Assembly: GCA_024225445.1 (NCBI GenBank)
Contig: JAAEMP010000039.1
Coordinates: 1-37,995 of the forward strand
From: Hyphomicrobiales bacterium
GTDB lineage: Bacteria; Pseudomonadota; Alphaproteobacteria; Rhizobiales; Rhizobiaceae
Direction: 5' to 3'
DNA: 37,995 nt
Below the pieces are notes generated by a model. It searched no databases. It saw nothing but the letters and a program-made list of their open reading frames with translations, and was not told the origin of the DNA. Below, one piece after another: positions 1 through 8,495 of the stretch. The translations under genes and the position numbers were made by a program. Position 1 is the first letter of the stretch, and each line of letters begins with the position of its first letter.

Positions 1-1
1 C

Positions 2-148
2 GCCCGCAGGGTTTTGCATAAATTGCCCACTATCGGTGGAGTTTTTCTTGCAAAGGGCACCACCCTGTACTGCGAAAAGCTCCTTGATATTGAACAATTT
101 CTGCAAAATCAAACCCTGCTCAGAGTTTCGGGTTGGACACTTAGTTAA
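2..148 (+). CDS. Possible 3' end of an unidentified gene (partial)
   Basis: An open frame enters from the left edge and runs 48 codons to a TAA at 146-148, three bases before the convergent xseA stop. Its translation ends ...LLRVSGWTLS and has no family signature I recognise. A frame this long can occur by chance in 150 bases. In favour of a real gene end are the tight convergent layout with xseA and the lack of any alternative content here. The function is unknown and the call is weak. Confidence 0.35.
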   Translation, partial: ARRVLHKLPTIGGVFLAKGTTLYCEKLLDIEQFLQNQTLLRVSGWTLS

Positions 149-151
149 AGA

Positions 152-1570
152 TCAGAACAAATCGCCCTGGTCCGAAACTGCCGGTTTTCTTTTAGCAGCA
201 GGCTGTTTTGGCGTTGAAGAGGAAGTACCCAGGGTCCGGGCCGTCACCTCACCGTCTTTCATTCTGATATTGATCAATGAATTGGCATGAAGGCTGCTGG
301 TGGCGGTCACTGCCTTGCCCTTTTCATCCATGATCACGGCAAATCCGCGATCAAGCACATTCATGTAGGAAAGGGATCCCAGCAATCGGTTTGCCTGTTC
401 GAGCCTTGCACCGGCATTATCAAGCAATTGTCGCACAGCCCTGGTAATGCGCTGGTCAATTCCTTCAATTTTTTCTGTATTGATTGTTACCCTGCCTGAC
501 AGACCATGCCAACTGAGGCGGGCAGCAATTCTTTCATAACCAGCGCGCTTTTTACTGGCGGCCATTGCCAGCCCCTGGCCAAGGCGTTGGGCAATACTAT
601 CAAATCTCTGGCGTGGAATATCAAGCAGGCTTTGAGGCGTGGAGAGGCCGCGTTCAGCAGCCCTCAAGTGATTTTTCTGTGTATCGAGCGTTCTGCGAAT
701 TCCGGCACGATGCCTGGCCGTTAGTGCAGCGATTTTTGCATCCAGATCAGCGCGCACCCGCACCGCCATTTCGGCAGCTGCAGTTGGTGTCGGGGCACGT
801 ATATCTGCAACAAGATCAAGCAAGGTCCAGTCAGTCTCGTGGCCCACCGCCGAAATCAGGGGAATTTGTGATTGTGCAGCTGCACGAACGACTACCTCTT
901 CGTTAAACCCCCAGAGATCTTCAATACTGCCACCGCCCCTGGCGACAATGATTATGTCGGGACGCGGTAAATCACCGCCGGTTTTGAATGCGTTGAAGCC
1001 GTCGATGGCTTTTGATACTTCCCCGGCACAGTTTTCTCCCTGAACCCGAACCGGCCAGACCAGTACATGCAGGGGAAATCGGTCCTTCAGACGGTGCAAT
1101 ACATCGCGCACTACCGAACCGGTTGGTGAGGTCACAACGCCAATAACCTTTGGTAGATAAGGCAGCAACTGCTTACGGTTTTCTTCAAACAGGCCCTCCC
1201 CGGCGAGTTTTTTCTTGCGTTCCTCAAGCAGCGCCATCAATGCACCTGCTCCGGCAGGTTCAATATTGTCTATGACAATCTGGTATTTCGATGAACCGGG
1301 AAAGGTTGTCAGTTTTCCTGAAGCAATGACTTCCAGCCCCTCTTCGGGTGGATGTTTTAGCCTGGATGCCACGCCCTTCCAGATTACGCCGTTCAACACG
1401 GCCTTGTCGTCTTTCAAGTCCAGATATATATGTCCTGATGCAGGGCGCGATACGCGTCCCAACTCGCCTCGAACCCGTACATAGCCAAATTGATCCTCAA
1501 CCATTTTTTTCAGGCTGAAGGAGAGTTCCGATACGGTTAGTTCCAGCACGTTGGTTTGTTTGTCATTCAT
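152..1570 (-). CDS. xseA: Exodeoxyribonuclease VII large subunit
   Basis: Large subunit of exonuclease VII, which with XseB degrades single-stranded DNA into acid-soluble oligonucleotides in the cytoplasm and acts in repair. The first ~110 residues form the OB-fold nucleic-acid-binding domain (LTVSELSFSLK, RVRGELGRVSRPASGHIYLDLKD). The catalytic domain follows with the family motifs VVTSPTGSVVRDVLHRL, IIVARGGGSIEDLWGFNEE and SAVGHETDWTL..ADIRAPTPTAAAE. A long helical region ends near the conserved DRGFAVI. The frame extends 23 codons upstream of the ATG at 1570, but the OB domain begins just after MNDKQ, so 1570 (472 residues, a usual length) is preferred. A DUF937 gene lies 109 bp upstream on the same strand. 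xseB is not in the window. Confidence 0.96.
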   Translation of the reverse strand: MNDKQTNVLELTVSELSFSLKKMVEDQFGYVRVRGELGRVSRPASGHIYLDLKDDKAVLNGVIWKGVASRLKHPPEEGLEVIASGKLTTFPGSSKYQIVIDNIEPAGAGALMALLEERKKKLAGEGLFEENRKQLLPYLPKVIGVVTSPTGSVVRDVLHRLKDRFPLHVLVWPVRVQGENCAGEVSKAIDGFNAFKTGGDLPRPDIIIVARGGGSIEDLWGFNEEVVVRAAAQSQIPLISAVGHETDWTLLDLVADIRAPTPTAAAEMAVRVRADLDAKIAALTARHRAGIRRTLDTQKNHLRAAERGLSTPQSLLDIPRQRFDSIAQRLGQGLAMAASKKRAGYERIAARLSWHGLSGRVTINTEKIEGIDQRITRAVRQLLDNAGARLEQANRLLGSLSYMNVLDRGFAVIMDEKGKAVTATSSLHANSLINIRMKDGEVTARTLGTSSSTPKQPAAKRKPAVSDQGDLF

Positions 1571-1679
1571 ATTGATTGCGTCTTTGTCAAAGATGGAACG
1601 GTTAGGGTTAGTGACCTGGTTTGACAGGTAATTTCTCAAACCTAGTGCAGGGTTTTAATCGCCGGCATGGTTTTGGGTT

Positions 1680-2693
1680 TTATCGCTTCATGAATTGGTC
1701 AAAAATTGATTCCACGCCCTGCTGGTATCCTTCATCCACTTCGCGCCCGGTTTCAAACATATCGCCAAACAGATCTTCCAATCCGCCGCTGCCTCTCTTT
1801 TGTGAGCTGCGCCCGGGTTGAGGATTCTCGCTGGTTTTTCTTCCCCGCCGTTGCTGTCGGTATTGATCAGCCGGTCCTATGTCTTCAAATCCATCATCAG
1901 AATCATCATAGACAGGCTTGTTTTTCTTGCGCCTTGGTTTGACTGGAATATCTTTCTGCGGCTGATAATCTCCACGCTTGCCATCCAGCATGTTTTCAAA
2001 AATCTGTCCGAGCGGATTATCCCCCCCATATGGTGTTTTTGCCTGCTTGTCCGGGGAGCTGCTTGAGCGCCCCATCATTTGTTCGAGCAAATCACCCAAC
2101 GGGTTATCCTTTTGACCCCTGCCTCTCGACTTTTTGCGGGTTTTGCTGCGATCCTGCCTGCTCAATCCGCCTTTTACCAGCTCTCCCAGTATATCACCCA
2201 ATATTCCCCCGCCACTGAAGTTACTGGTGCTGGTGTTACCGGTAGCCTTTACACCTGTAATGTTGTCTGTCTGACCGGTTGACTGCTTAAACAATCCACC
2301 CATTACCATGGAAGCCACGACCGGCAGAATTTTCTTGATGGTTTCTTCATCAACGCCACTGGCCTTGGCGGCCTGGGCCGCCAGCGCCCGGCTGGTATTT
2401 TTTGATCCAAACAGATGTTTCAGGATACCGTTGCCATCCCGTTTTCCTTCATCGGAAAATGCGGTATTTGTATCATCAACATATTTTTCATGGCGACCCT
2501 CTGACAGGGTATGCATGAATGCGCCAAAGTCTTTTGGCTGTGCAGTATTGCGTTTCAAGCCAGTGGAAAAAGCAGGTAATACGGCTTCGAGGGCTCTTTC
2601 AGTCTCCTTTGAATCCAGGCCAAATTGTTGCTTGATTTGGGTGAAACCATCGCCATCCAGAGATTTGAGCATCATTTCTACAAGTGGTATCAT
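1680..2693 (-). CDS. DUF937 domain protein with repeated DNPLG-type motifs
   Basis: A cytoplasmic-looking protein of 337 residues without a signal peptide. Residues 1-135 match the DUF937 (YidB-like) helical repeat: a glycine-bounded amphipathic pattern with IKQQFGLDSKETERALEAVLPAF, then HLFGSKNTSRALAAQAAKASGVDEETIKKILPVVASMVMGGL (quoted in part). The C-terminal 200 residues are low-complexity, rich in Lys/Arg/Ser/Gly. They carry a short hydrophobic motif four times, near residues 162-173, 197-208, 225-238 and 303-315 (for example DNPLGDLLEQMM and DNPLGQIFENML). The biochemical function of DUF937 is not established. It is transcribed towards xseA and diverges from a PilZ-like gene across a region holding a CtrA-type site. 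Confidence 0.82.
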   Translation of the reverse strand: MIPLVEMMLKSLDGDGFTQIKQQFGLDSKETERALEAVLPAFSTGLKRNTAQPKDFGAFMHTLSEGRHEKYVDDTNTAFSDEGKRDGNGILKHLFGSKNTSRALAAQAAKASGVDEETIKKILPVVASMVMGGLFKQSTGQTDNITGVKATGNTSTSNFSGGGILGDILGELVKGGLSRQDRSKTRKKSRGRGQKDNPLGDLLEQMMGRSSSSPDKQAKTPYGGDNPLGQIFENMLDGKRGDYQPQKDIPVKPRRKKNKPVYDDSDDGFEDIGPADQYRQQRRGRKTSENPQPGRSSQKRGSGGLEDLFGDMFETGREVDEGYQQGVESIFDQFMKR

Positions 2694-2737
2694 GACATTT
2701 CCGTGATCCAGAATAAAACTGTATTCCTGTTATTGGT

Positions 2738-2752
2738 TTAAACAGGTGTTAA
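2738..2752. promoter_or_regulatory. Candidate CtrA binding site
   Basis: TTAA at 2738-2741 and TTAA at 2749-2752 are separated by exactly seven bases, the second followed by CC. This is the TTAA-N7-TTAA full-site pattern of the alphaproteobacterial cell-cycle regulator CtrA. It lies in the divergent region between the DUF937 gene (start 2693) and the PilZ-like gene (start 2836), so it could act on either. The pattern is seen directly. Binding is inferred. Confidence 0.5.
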
Positions 2753-2835
2753 CCATAATCGACTTAGGGTGTGCTTGGAAGCCTTTCAGCAGGTAGGCCG
2801 ATTAAAGATAACAACTATACAGGCGTCAACAATAA

Positions 2836-3111
2836 ATGAAAAACAATTCTGTTGCTAAATCCAGAAACACTCTACCGCGTTTACGCTCGGCACGCACGGA
2901 GAGACTGGGATACATTCTATTTGACAATCAGACCGCCACTGTGCCCTGCCGGGTAAGAGAGTTCAGCCAGGAAGGTGCAGTTTTGACAATGGATGGCTGG
3001 ATGGGAGTCCCAGGCAGTTTTTCACTATTTGTTGACCCGGAGAACTGTCGATATAGCTGTAGGATTGTCTCCCAGCGTGGAAACTCCGCTAGAGTGAGCT
3101 TCGCCACATAA
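2836..3111 (+). CDS. Small PilZ-like domain protein
   Basis: A 91-residue protein that is essentially a single PilZ-type beta barrel. A basic N-terminus (RLRSARTER) stands where the c-di-GMP-binding RxxxR segment normally lies. It is followed by a strand and the motif CRVREFSQEGAVLTM, a version of the usual [D/N]xSxxG signature with E in place of D/N. It ends CRIVSQRGNSARVSF, a typical closing strand. Whether it still binds c-di-GMP is uncertain because the second motif is not canonical. Short single-domain PilZ proteins of this kind are common in Hyphomicrobiales. The gene stands alone, 84 bp downstream of the CtrA-type site, and converges on gshA. Confidence 0.7.
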   Translation: MKNNSVAKSRNTLPRLRSARTERLGYILFDNQTATVPCRVREFSQEGAVLTMDGWMGVPGSFSLFVDPENCRYSCRIVSQRGNSARVSFAT

Positions 3112-3141
3112 TTGCCTCGCAGCAAGTCCGGTCAAACGGTT

Positions 3142-4515
3142 CTAATAGGCGAATTCCTCAAATATCTTGCTTACTTTACCCTGCCATGAGCCATTGTAAA
3201 GCTGCAATAATTTGTCAGCAGGGGTCAGACCACTGGCAATACATTCACGCAGGGGTTCAACAAATATAGCCTCATCTTCACCCAGAGCGTTCTTATGATC
3301 GCGGGCCTTTAATCCGGCAATCGACATATTCAGGATGTTTGTGGCATGGTCAAGCAAAGACTGCCCTGCTATTTCTGCCTTGAAACCAAGCGCGGGAACA
3401 TCACTGCGCAATTGGCCTACCATTTGCGGTGTCCAGTTACTGCAATACTCTTCGGCTGCAGCCAGTGAATTCTCATCATACAACAGGCCTACCCAAAAAG
3501 CTGACAAAGCACAGATTCGGCGCCAGGGGCCACCATCGGCCCCGCGCATTTCTAGAAATCTCTTCAGGCGAACATCGGGAAAAAGTGTGGAGAGATGATT
3601 GGTCCAGTCGCCAATATTGGCAACAGGATCAGCTATTTCTCCTTTTAGCGCTCCATTAAGAAACTGGCGGAATGTGACATGGGTGCAGTCATGGTATTTA
3701 CCATCACGAATGACAAAATACATGGGTATGTCCAGTGCCCACTCGACATAATGTTCAAAACCAAAATTCTTGTCGAGCATGAATGGATGGTATCCCCCGC
3801 GTTGATTATCGACATCCTTCCAGATTTCACTTCGCCACGACAACAGACCGTTGGGTTTGCCTTCGGTAAAGGGAGATGAGGCAAAAAAAGCCGATGCCAT
3901 TGATTGCAACTTTAAGGACACCTGCAATTTGCGGCGCATATCGACTTCGCTTTCAAAATCCAGGTTAACCTGAATTGTCGCGGTCCTGTACATCATATCG
4001 CGTCCCTGGCTGCCAACTTTTGGCATGTAATTGCGCATGATGTCATAACGGCTTTTCGGCATTTGGGGTGTTTCTTCAAATGTCCAGATCGGGCTGCCAC
4101 CCACGCCCAGATATCCAATTCCCAAATCAATAGAAATTTCCTTCAGCATAGCCAGATGAGCGTTGGATTCGCGGCAGGTTTCATGAATTGTTGAAAGTGG
4201 AGCACCCGATAATTCAAACTGTCCGCCAGGTTCCAAAGAAATGGCGCCACCTGAATTGGGTGCCGCCAGTCCGATGATGTTGCCATCATCCATGATTGCC
4301 TCCCAGCTTGAAATCTGCTGCACCCGCTTGAGCAGTTCCTTGATGCCCCTTGGACCTTCATAAGGTACCGGCGAATTGCATTTCAGATAGAATCCGAATT
4401 TTTCATGTTCGGTGCCAATTCGCCATTCATGCTTGGGTTTGCACCCGACCGCTATCCATTCAACAAGTTGATTGTTATCTTCAATGGGCCTGTCATCGGT
4501 GGTGTCGCGTGCCAT
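3142..4515 (-). CDS. gshA: Glutamate--cysteine ligase (plant/alphaproteobacterial type)
   Basis: Catalyses ATP-dependent joining of L-glutamate and L-cysteine, the first and usually rate-limiting step of glutathione synthesis, in the cytoplasm. At 457 residues it has the length of the GCS2-like enzyme shared by alphaproteobacteria and plants. Recognisable blocks are RIGTEHEKFGF near residue 34, ISLEPGGQFELSGAPL near 92, NYMPKVGSQGRDMMYRTATIQVNLDFESE (quoted in part), and FLEMRGADGGPWRRICALSAFWVGLLYD. The ATG at 4515 directly precedes the conserved N-terminal region. It is the last gene of the minus-strand run lutABC-rsmE-gshA, 134 bp behind rsmE. The second glutathione gene, gshB, is also in this window at 25.9 kb. 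Confidence 0.96.
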   Translation of the reverse strand: MARDTTDDRPIEDNNQLVEWIAVGCKPKHEWRIGTEHEKFGFYLKCNSPVPYEGPRGIKELLKRVQQISSWEAIMDDGNIIGLAAPNSGGAISLEPGGQFELSGAPLSTIHETCRESNAHLAMLKEISIDLGIGYLGVGGSPIWTFEETPQMPKSRYDIMRNYMPKVGSQGRDMMYRTATIQVNLDFESEVDMRRKLQVSLKLQSMASAFFASSPFTEGKPNGLLSWRSEIWKDVDNQRGGYHPFMLDKNFGFEHYVEWALDIPMYFVIRDGKYHDCTHVTFRQFLNGALKGEIADPVANIGDWTNHLSTLFPDVRLKRFLEMRGADGGPWRRICALSAFWVGLLYDENSLAAAEEYCSNWTPQMVGQLRSDVPALGFKAEIAGQSLLDHATNILNMSIAGLKARDHKNALGEDEAIFVEPLRECIASGLTPADKLLQLYNGSWQGKVSKIFEEFAY

Positions 4516-4649
4516 GAAATTTCCAGTTTCCTGAATGAATAAATCTATCGGGATATTCTATAGCCAAAAAATAGAGATCGGCAATTGCTAAGTTAACTCA
4601 TTGGCCAGAAGCCGGATTGGGTAGACACAGGATTACCCGGCGTCATTAA

Positions 4650-5387
4650 TCACCAGTCTCCGGCTATTGCCTGCACGATTGCAAGTGCCGCAACGCCAGC
4701 AGTATCGGCACGCAAAATTCGCGGACCAAGTGACATCGGGTAGACATGATTTAATGCTCTTAGCTGCAATCGTTCTTCCTCGCCAAACCCACCCTCCGGG
4801 CCAATCAGAAGCGCCAGTTTTTTTCCGCCCAATTTGGTCAGCATGTTGATGCCGTCGGTTTTATCGGTAGCCTCGTCACAATATATGATAGAACGGTTCG
4901 TATTCCAGTTTCGCAGTAAATCTTCCAGTTTGGCTGGTTCAACCAGTTGAGGAATTGATAGTATTCCACATTGCTCGGCAGCTTCCAGGATATTCGCGCG
5001 CAGGCGTTCCAGATTAAGTCTCGATATCTGGGTATGACGAGTAATAACCGGCTGCAATATTCCCGCCCCCATCTCCACGGCCTTTTGTACCATGTAGTCA
5101 AGTCGACCCTTTTTTAGCGGTGCAAACAGATAGACGAGATCGCAAGGTTCAGGCTGGCAGCGTGTTCTGGATAAAATTTTCAGATCGCAGACCTTTCTCC
5201 CGGCATTTGCAATTTCCCCCAGCCATTCGCCTTGCCTGCCGTTAAACAATAATATACGGGAACCATTTTTCATGCGCAACACATTGAGCAGATAATTTGC
5301 CTGTGAGCGCTCGGCCGGTATGACAATGTCCTTGCCCAGATCGGAAGTAACATAAAGGCGCTGGGTAGTATAATCGTAGCGTTCCAT
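4650..5387 (-). CDS. rsmE: 16S rRNA m3U1498 methyltransferase
   Basis: SPOUT-family methyltransferase that uses SAM to N3-methylate U1498 of 16S rRNA in the 30S subunit. The N-terminal PUA-like domain carries RSQANYLLNVLRMKNGSRILLFNGRQGEW. The C-terminal trefoil-knot domain has the diagnostic LLIGPEGGFGEEE and LGPRILRADTAGVAALA. At 245 residues it is of normal length. It starts 15 bp after the lutC stop, so it is probably cotranscribed with the lut genes. The rsmE-gshA adjacency is common in Hyphomicrobiales. Confidence 0.96.
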   Translation of the reverse strand: MERYDYTTQRLYVTSDLGKDIVIPAERSQANYLLNVLRMKNGSRILLFNGRQGEWLGEIANAGRKVCDLKILSRTRCQPEPCDLVYLFAPLKKGRLDYMVQKAVEMGAGILQPVITRHTQISRLNLERLRANILEAAEQCGILSIPQLVEPAKLEDLLRNWNTNRSIIYCDEATDKTDGINMLTKLGGKKLALLIGPEGGFGEEERLQLRALNHVYPMSLGPRILRADTAGVAALAIVQAIAGDW

Positions 5388-5402
5388 TGAAAATCGAGCC
5401 CC

Positions 5403-6089
5403 CTATTTCGCCTCATCCACTACAATTACATGCAGGCGCAAGGGACCATGCGCACCCAATATCAGTGTTTGTTCAATGTCGGCCGAGCGCGAGGGACCAG
5501 TAATCATATTGACTGTGCGGGAGAGTTTGCCTCTGCCAAAACCACGTCGCAATGCTTTCCAGCTATCTTCATAATTCTCTTGTAAATCTTTCTTATTGAC
5601 CAGTATGATATGGGTTTCAGGTAGAAAGTTCAGTGATGTCGGATTGTCAGGGCCTGAGGTTAATACCAGCGTACCGGTCTCGCAAATACCACCTTGTGCA
5701 TGGCTGAGACAAACAAAATCCTTTCCATCACTGGGACCAGTCTGGATTTGTGGTGAATCGCCTTTGCCCCATTTCAGCTTCTTGAACCGTTTGTCTTTTC
5801 CCATTCTGATGCGTTGCGGCAGGTTGTGCTGGCGTAGATATTGCTGAATTTCGGCAGCTGCATCAACATAGGATTTCACTTTGCTGTAACTGGCTTCTGA
5901 CGCTTCAACTTTCTCTTGAAACAACGTCAGCAATTTGTGCTTGGAACTCAGGTCAGGAATTATACCGCGCGGGTGAGATCCTATTCTACGTCTAACTGCC
6001 TGTTTGCGCTCGTCACTTGATGACAAATTCTTTTGGCTGGAAGTCAGGGACTGCCGGATATTGGACAATATTTTGTCGCGCGAATTCAT
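5403..6089 (-). CDS. lutC: Lactate utilization protein C (LUD domain)
   Basis: Third component of the LutABC iron-sulfur L-lactate oxidation complex. It is a single LUD domain of 228 residues with DFVCLSHAQGGICETGTLVLTSG and FLPETHIILVNKKDL, and ends with the typical ITGPSRSADIEQTLILGAHGPLRLHVIVVDE (quoted in part). The N-terminal 60 residues are basic and variable. The start overlaps the lutB stop by four bases (ATGA), showing translational coupling. In the family LutC is required for lactate oxidation, although its exact biochemical part is not settled. Confidence 0.92.
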   Translation of the reverse strand: MNSRDKILSNIRQSLTSSQKNLSSSDERKQAVRRRIGSHPRGIIPDLSSKHKLLTLFQEKVEASEASYSKVKSYVDAAAEIQQYLRQHNLPQRIRMGKDKRFKKLKWGKGDSPQIQTGPSDGKDFVCLSHAQGGICETGTLVLTSGPDNPTSLNFLPETHIILVNKKDLQENYEDSWKALRRGFGRGKLSRTVNMITGPSRSADIEQTLILGAHGPLRLHVIVVDEAK

Positions 6090-7510
6090 CGGGCGTTCCT
6101 TTTCGCGCGCTGGTATTGTCTGATAAATGTTGGTCCTTCCGGAGCTGGCAAAACACGGAATTTTGTCCAGCCTCCCGCCATAGGCAACCAGTTAATGCGT
6201 TTGGCCGATCCTCCCCAGATTGCCAAAATTCGCATACCAATCGATGTAACAAATCGATAAAGTGAAGGGTGCTTGGCGAACCATGCCCACAAAGTCAGAT
6301 TTCGGCGATGTGAAGGCGCAGACAAGTGTTGTTCAAATTCCCGCTCCCGCCAGAAACGCATCATTTTGGGCAGTGGAATATGCATTGGGCAGACTGCCTC
6401 GCATCTGCCACAAAACGTTGAGGCATTGGGCAGATGCCCGGCTTTGTCAATGCCTATCAATGTTGGTGTCAATACTGACCCCATCGGCCCTGGATATACC
6501 CAGCCATAGGCGTGACCGCCAATTGCCTGATAAACAGGGCAATGGTTCATGCATGCGCCACATCTGATGCAGCGAAGCATTTCTGAAAATTCTGTCCCCA
6601 GCATTGATGATCGTCCGTTATCCAGAAGGACAACATGATATTCTTCAGGCCCGTCTTCATCCGTCTTTCTTTTGGGCCCGGTAGACAAGGTTGAATAAAC
6701 CGTGGTTTCCTGACCGGTAGCAGAACGGGCAAGCACCCGGGTAATTTGCGCCATGTCTTCAAGTGTAGGCACGATTTTTTCAATCGATGCCACAACCACA
6801 TGAATTCTGGGAATTATCTGGGTCAGATCACCATTGCCCTCGTTCGTGACGATCAGCGAGCTGCCGGTTTCAGCAACAAGAAAATTGGCACCCGTTATTC
6901 CCACATCTGCAGAGAGGAATTTGTCACGCAAAATCTGACGCGCCTCCCTCAGCAGTGTTTCAGGTTCATCCATCGATCGTTCAGCGGGCAAATGGGTATG
7001 GGCCTTGCGAAATTCATCGCGAATCTGATCCATGTTCAAATGTACAGCTGGTGCAATAATGTGGCTGGGATTTTCGCCGCGCAATTGAATAATATATTCA
7101 CCCAGATCGGTTTCCACCGGCTGGATCTCGTTTGCCTCGAGAAATTCGTTTAAGCTGATTTCCTCCGTAATCATTGATTTGCCCTTGGTTACGGTTCGCG
7201 CGTTACTCTTTCGGCAAATATCCATAATTATTCCGCGTGCCTCGGCAGCATTAGTGGCCCAATGAACTTTGCCACCGCTTTCAATCACCTTTTTTTCGTA
7301 ATGCTCCAGATATAAATCGAGATGTGCCAGGGTATGGTCCTTGATGGCACGGGCACTGTCACGAAGCGCATCAAATTCTGGCAAATCCCGGCGCGCATCA
7401 GCCCGTTTTTTTACAAAATTTTTGCGCACATGACGAAGCGCGCCCTGCAATTGATTGTCGTCCAGGGCATTGCAGGCATTATTCTTGAATTCGGGAGAAC
7501 TGATTTTCAA
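6086..7510 (-). CDS. lutB: Lactate utilization iron-sulfur protein B
   Basis: Iron-sulfur subunit of the LutABC complex that oxidises L-lactate to pyruvate. Residues ~60-310 are a LUD domain (TKGKSMITEEISLNEFLE, GITGANFLVAETGSSLIVTNEGN). Two 4Fe-4S clusters follow, with Cys314-317-320-324 (CIRCGACMNHC) and Cys367-370-374 (CGRCEAVCP). A C-terminal DUF3390-like tail is rich in Trp and Arg. At 474 residues it has the usual length for LutB/YkgF. lutA lies four bases upstream and lutC overlaps its end. Confidence 0.95.
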   Translation of the reverse strand: MKISSPEFKNNACNALDDNQLQGALRHVRKNFVKKRADARRDLPEFDALRDSARAIKDHTLAHLDLYLEHYEKKVIESGGKVHWATNAAEARGIIMDICRKSNARTVTKGKSMITEEISLNEFLEANEIQPVETDLGEYIIQLRGENPSHIIAPAVHLNMDQIRDEFRKAHTHLPAERSMDEPETLLREARQILRDKFLSADVGITGANFLVAETGSSLIVTNEGNGDLTQIIPRIHVVVASIEKIVPTLEDMAQITRVLARSATGQETTVYSTLSTGPKRKTDEDGPEEYHVVLLDNGRSSMLGTEFSEMLRCIRCGACMNHCPVYQAIGGHAYGWVYPGPMGSVLTPTLIGIDKAGHLPNASTFCGRCEAVCPMHIPLPKMMRFWREREFEQHLSAPSHRRNLTLWAWFAKHPSLYRFVTSIGMRILAIWGGSAKRINWLPMAGGWTKFRVLPAPEGPTFIRQYQRAKRNAR

Positions 7511-7514
7511 TTAA

Positions 7515-8291
7515 TTATTCCCCCGCAATAGGTTTACCATCACACATCCCGGCCAGTACTTCCGCCACATGTCTGACTTCTATTTTACTGCCCTGACGTT
7601 TCAGTTTTCCGGCCATGTTCATTAAGCAACCCAAATCACCGGCCAGAAGAAGGTCTGGTTCCGCATTTTTGATATTTTCGGCTTTTTCGGACACAATTGA
7701 GTTGGAAATATCAGAGTATTTCACTGCAAACATACCGCCAAACCCGCAACATGTTTCACTGTCGTTTAATTCCTGCTGGGTTATTCCCTCAACGCTTTCA
7801 AGCAGTTCTCTGGGTTGCCTGGAGATATTTAATTCACGAAGACCGGCACATGAATCATGATAGGCAACTTTTGAATTCAGTTTCGCATCAACTTTTTTCA
7901 CACCCAGAACATCGGTCAGAAAACTTGTCAGTTCATGTACTTTTGAAGCAAAATTTTCTGCGCGTTCACGCCATTCAGGAATATTATGAAACAATTCCGG
8001 GTAATGGACCTTCAACATGCCTGCACACGAACCCGATGGTGCCACAATATACTCGAATTCTTCAAATATCTTGATAACCTGTTCGGCAATTTCGCGCGTG
8101 TCTTTCCTGTCGCCGGCATTCCATGCGGGCTGCCCGCAGCAGGTCTGTTCGACTGGTACATGAACGCTGCAACCGGCATCCTCCAGAAGCTTGAGTGCAG
8201 CAAAACCCACGGTGGGACGAAACAAATCCACAAGACATGTCACAAACAGGGCAACCTCTGTTGAGTCGCTATCATTATTTCTCTTACTCAT
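7515..8291 (-). CDS. lutA: Lactate utilization protein A (CCG-domain)
   Basis: First gene of lutABC. It is a 258-residue cysteine-rich-domain protein with two CCG motifs: CCG at residues 51-53 (QTCCGQPAWNAG) and CCG at 181-183 (ETCCGFGGMFAVKY), plus the conserved YHDSCAGLREL and GDLGCLMNMAG. Such domains bind an iron-sulfur cluster or interact with quinone in heterodisulfide-reductase-like and glycolate/lactate oxidases. The ATG at 8291 has little Shine-Dalgarno character. It diverges from glcD over a 204-bp region, so the lactate and glycolate operons may share regulation. Confidence 0.94.
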   Translation of the reverse strand: MSKRNNDSDSTEVALFVTCLVDLFRPTVGFAALKLLEDAGCSVHVPVEQTCCGQPAWNAGDRKDTREIAEQVIKIFEEFEYIVAPSGSCAGMLKVHYPELFHNIPEWRERAENFASKVHELTSFLTDVLGVKKVDAKLNSKVAYHDSCAGLRELNISRQPRELLESVEGITQQELNDSETCCGFGGMFAVKYSDISNSIVSEKAENIKNAEPDLLLAGDLGCLMNMAGKLKRQGSKIEVRHVAEVLAGMCDGKPIAGE

Positions 8292-8495
8292 TTACAGTTT
8301 TCCGATCGATAACTTTAAACAGTATTTGGTACAGGCTGGTTATAGTGTTTTGGATTGTCCGCTCATGGATGGCAACCCTTGCAGCATAATTTTACCAGAA
8401 TTGATGTAGACCACTATGGTCACACATGGCAAAATACAAAAAAATATTCTGAATACCATTGGGCATTTGGAAATGGCCCGGAGTTAGGTAGAATC
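8292..8495. promoter_or_regulatory. Divergent lutA/glcD control region with a small palindrome
   Basis: This noncoding region should hold both divergent promoters. The clearest symmetric element is GACCA-CTA-TGGTC at 8409-8421, with 5-bp perfect arms. GntR/FadR-type regulators of lactate and glycolate genes bind comparable short palindromes, but the arms are too short for a firm claim. The glcD frame stays open upstream to 8355. The start at 8496 is preferred because it follows a purine-rich GGAGTTAGGTAG stretch and fits the family N-terminus. Confidence 0.35.
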
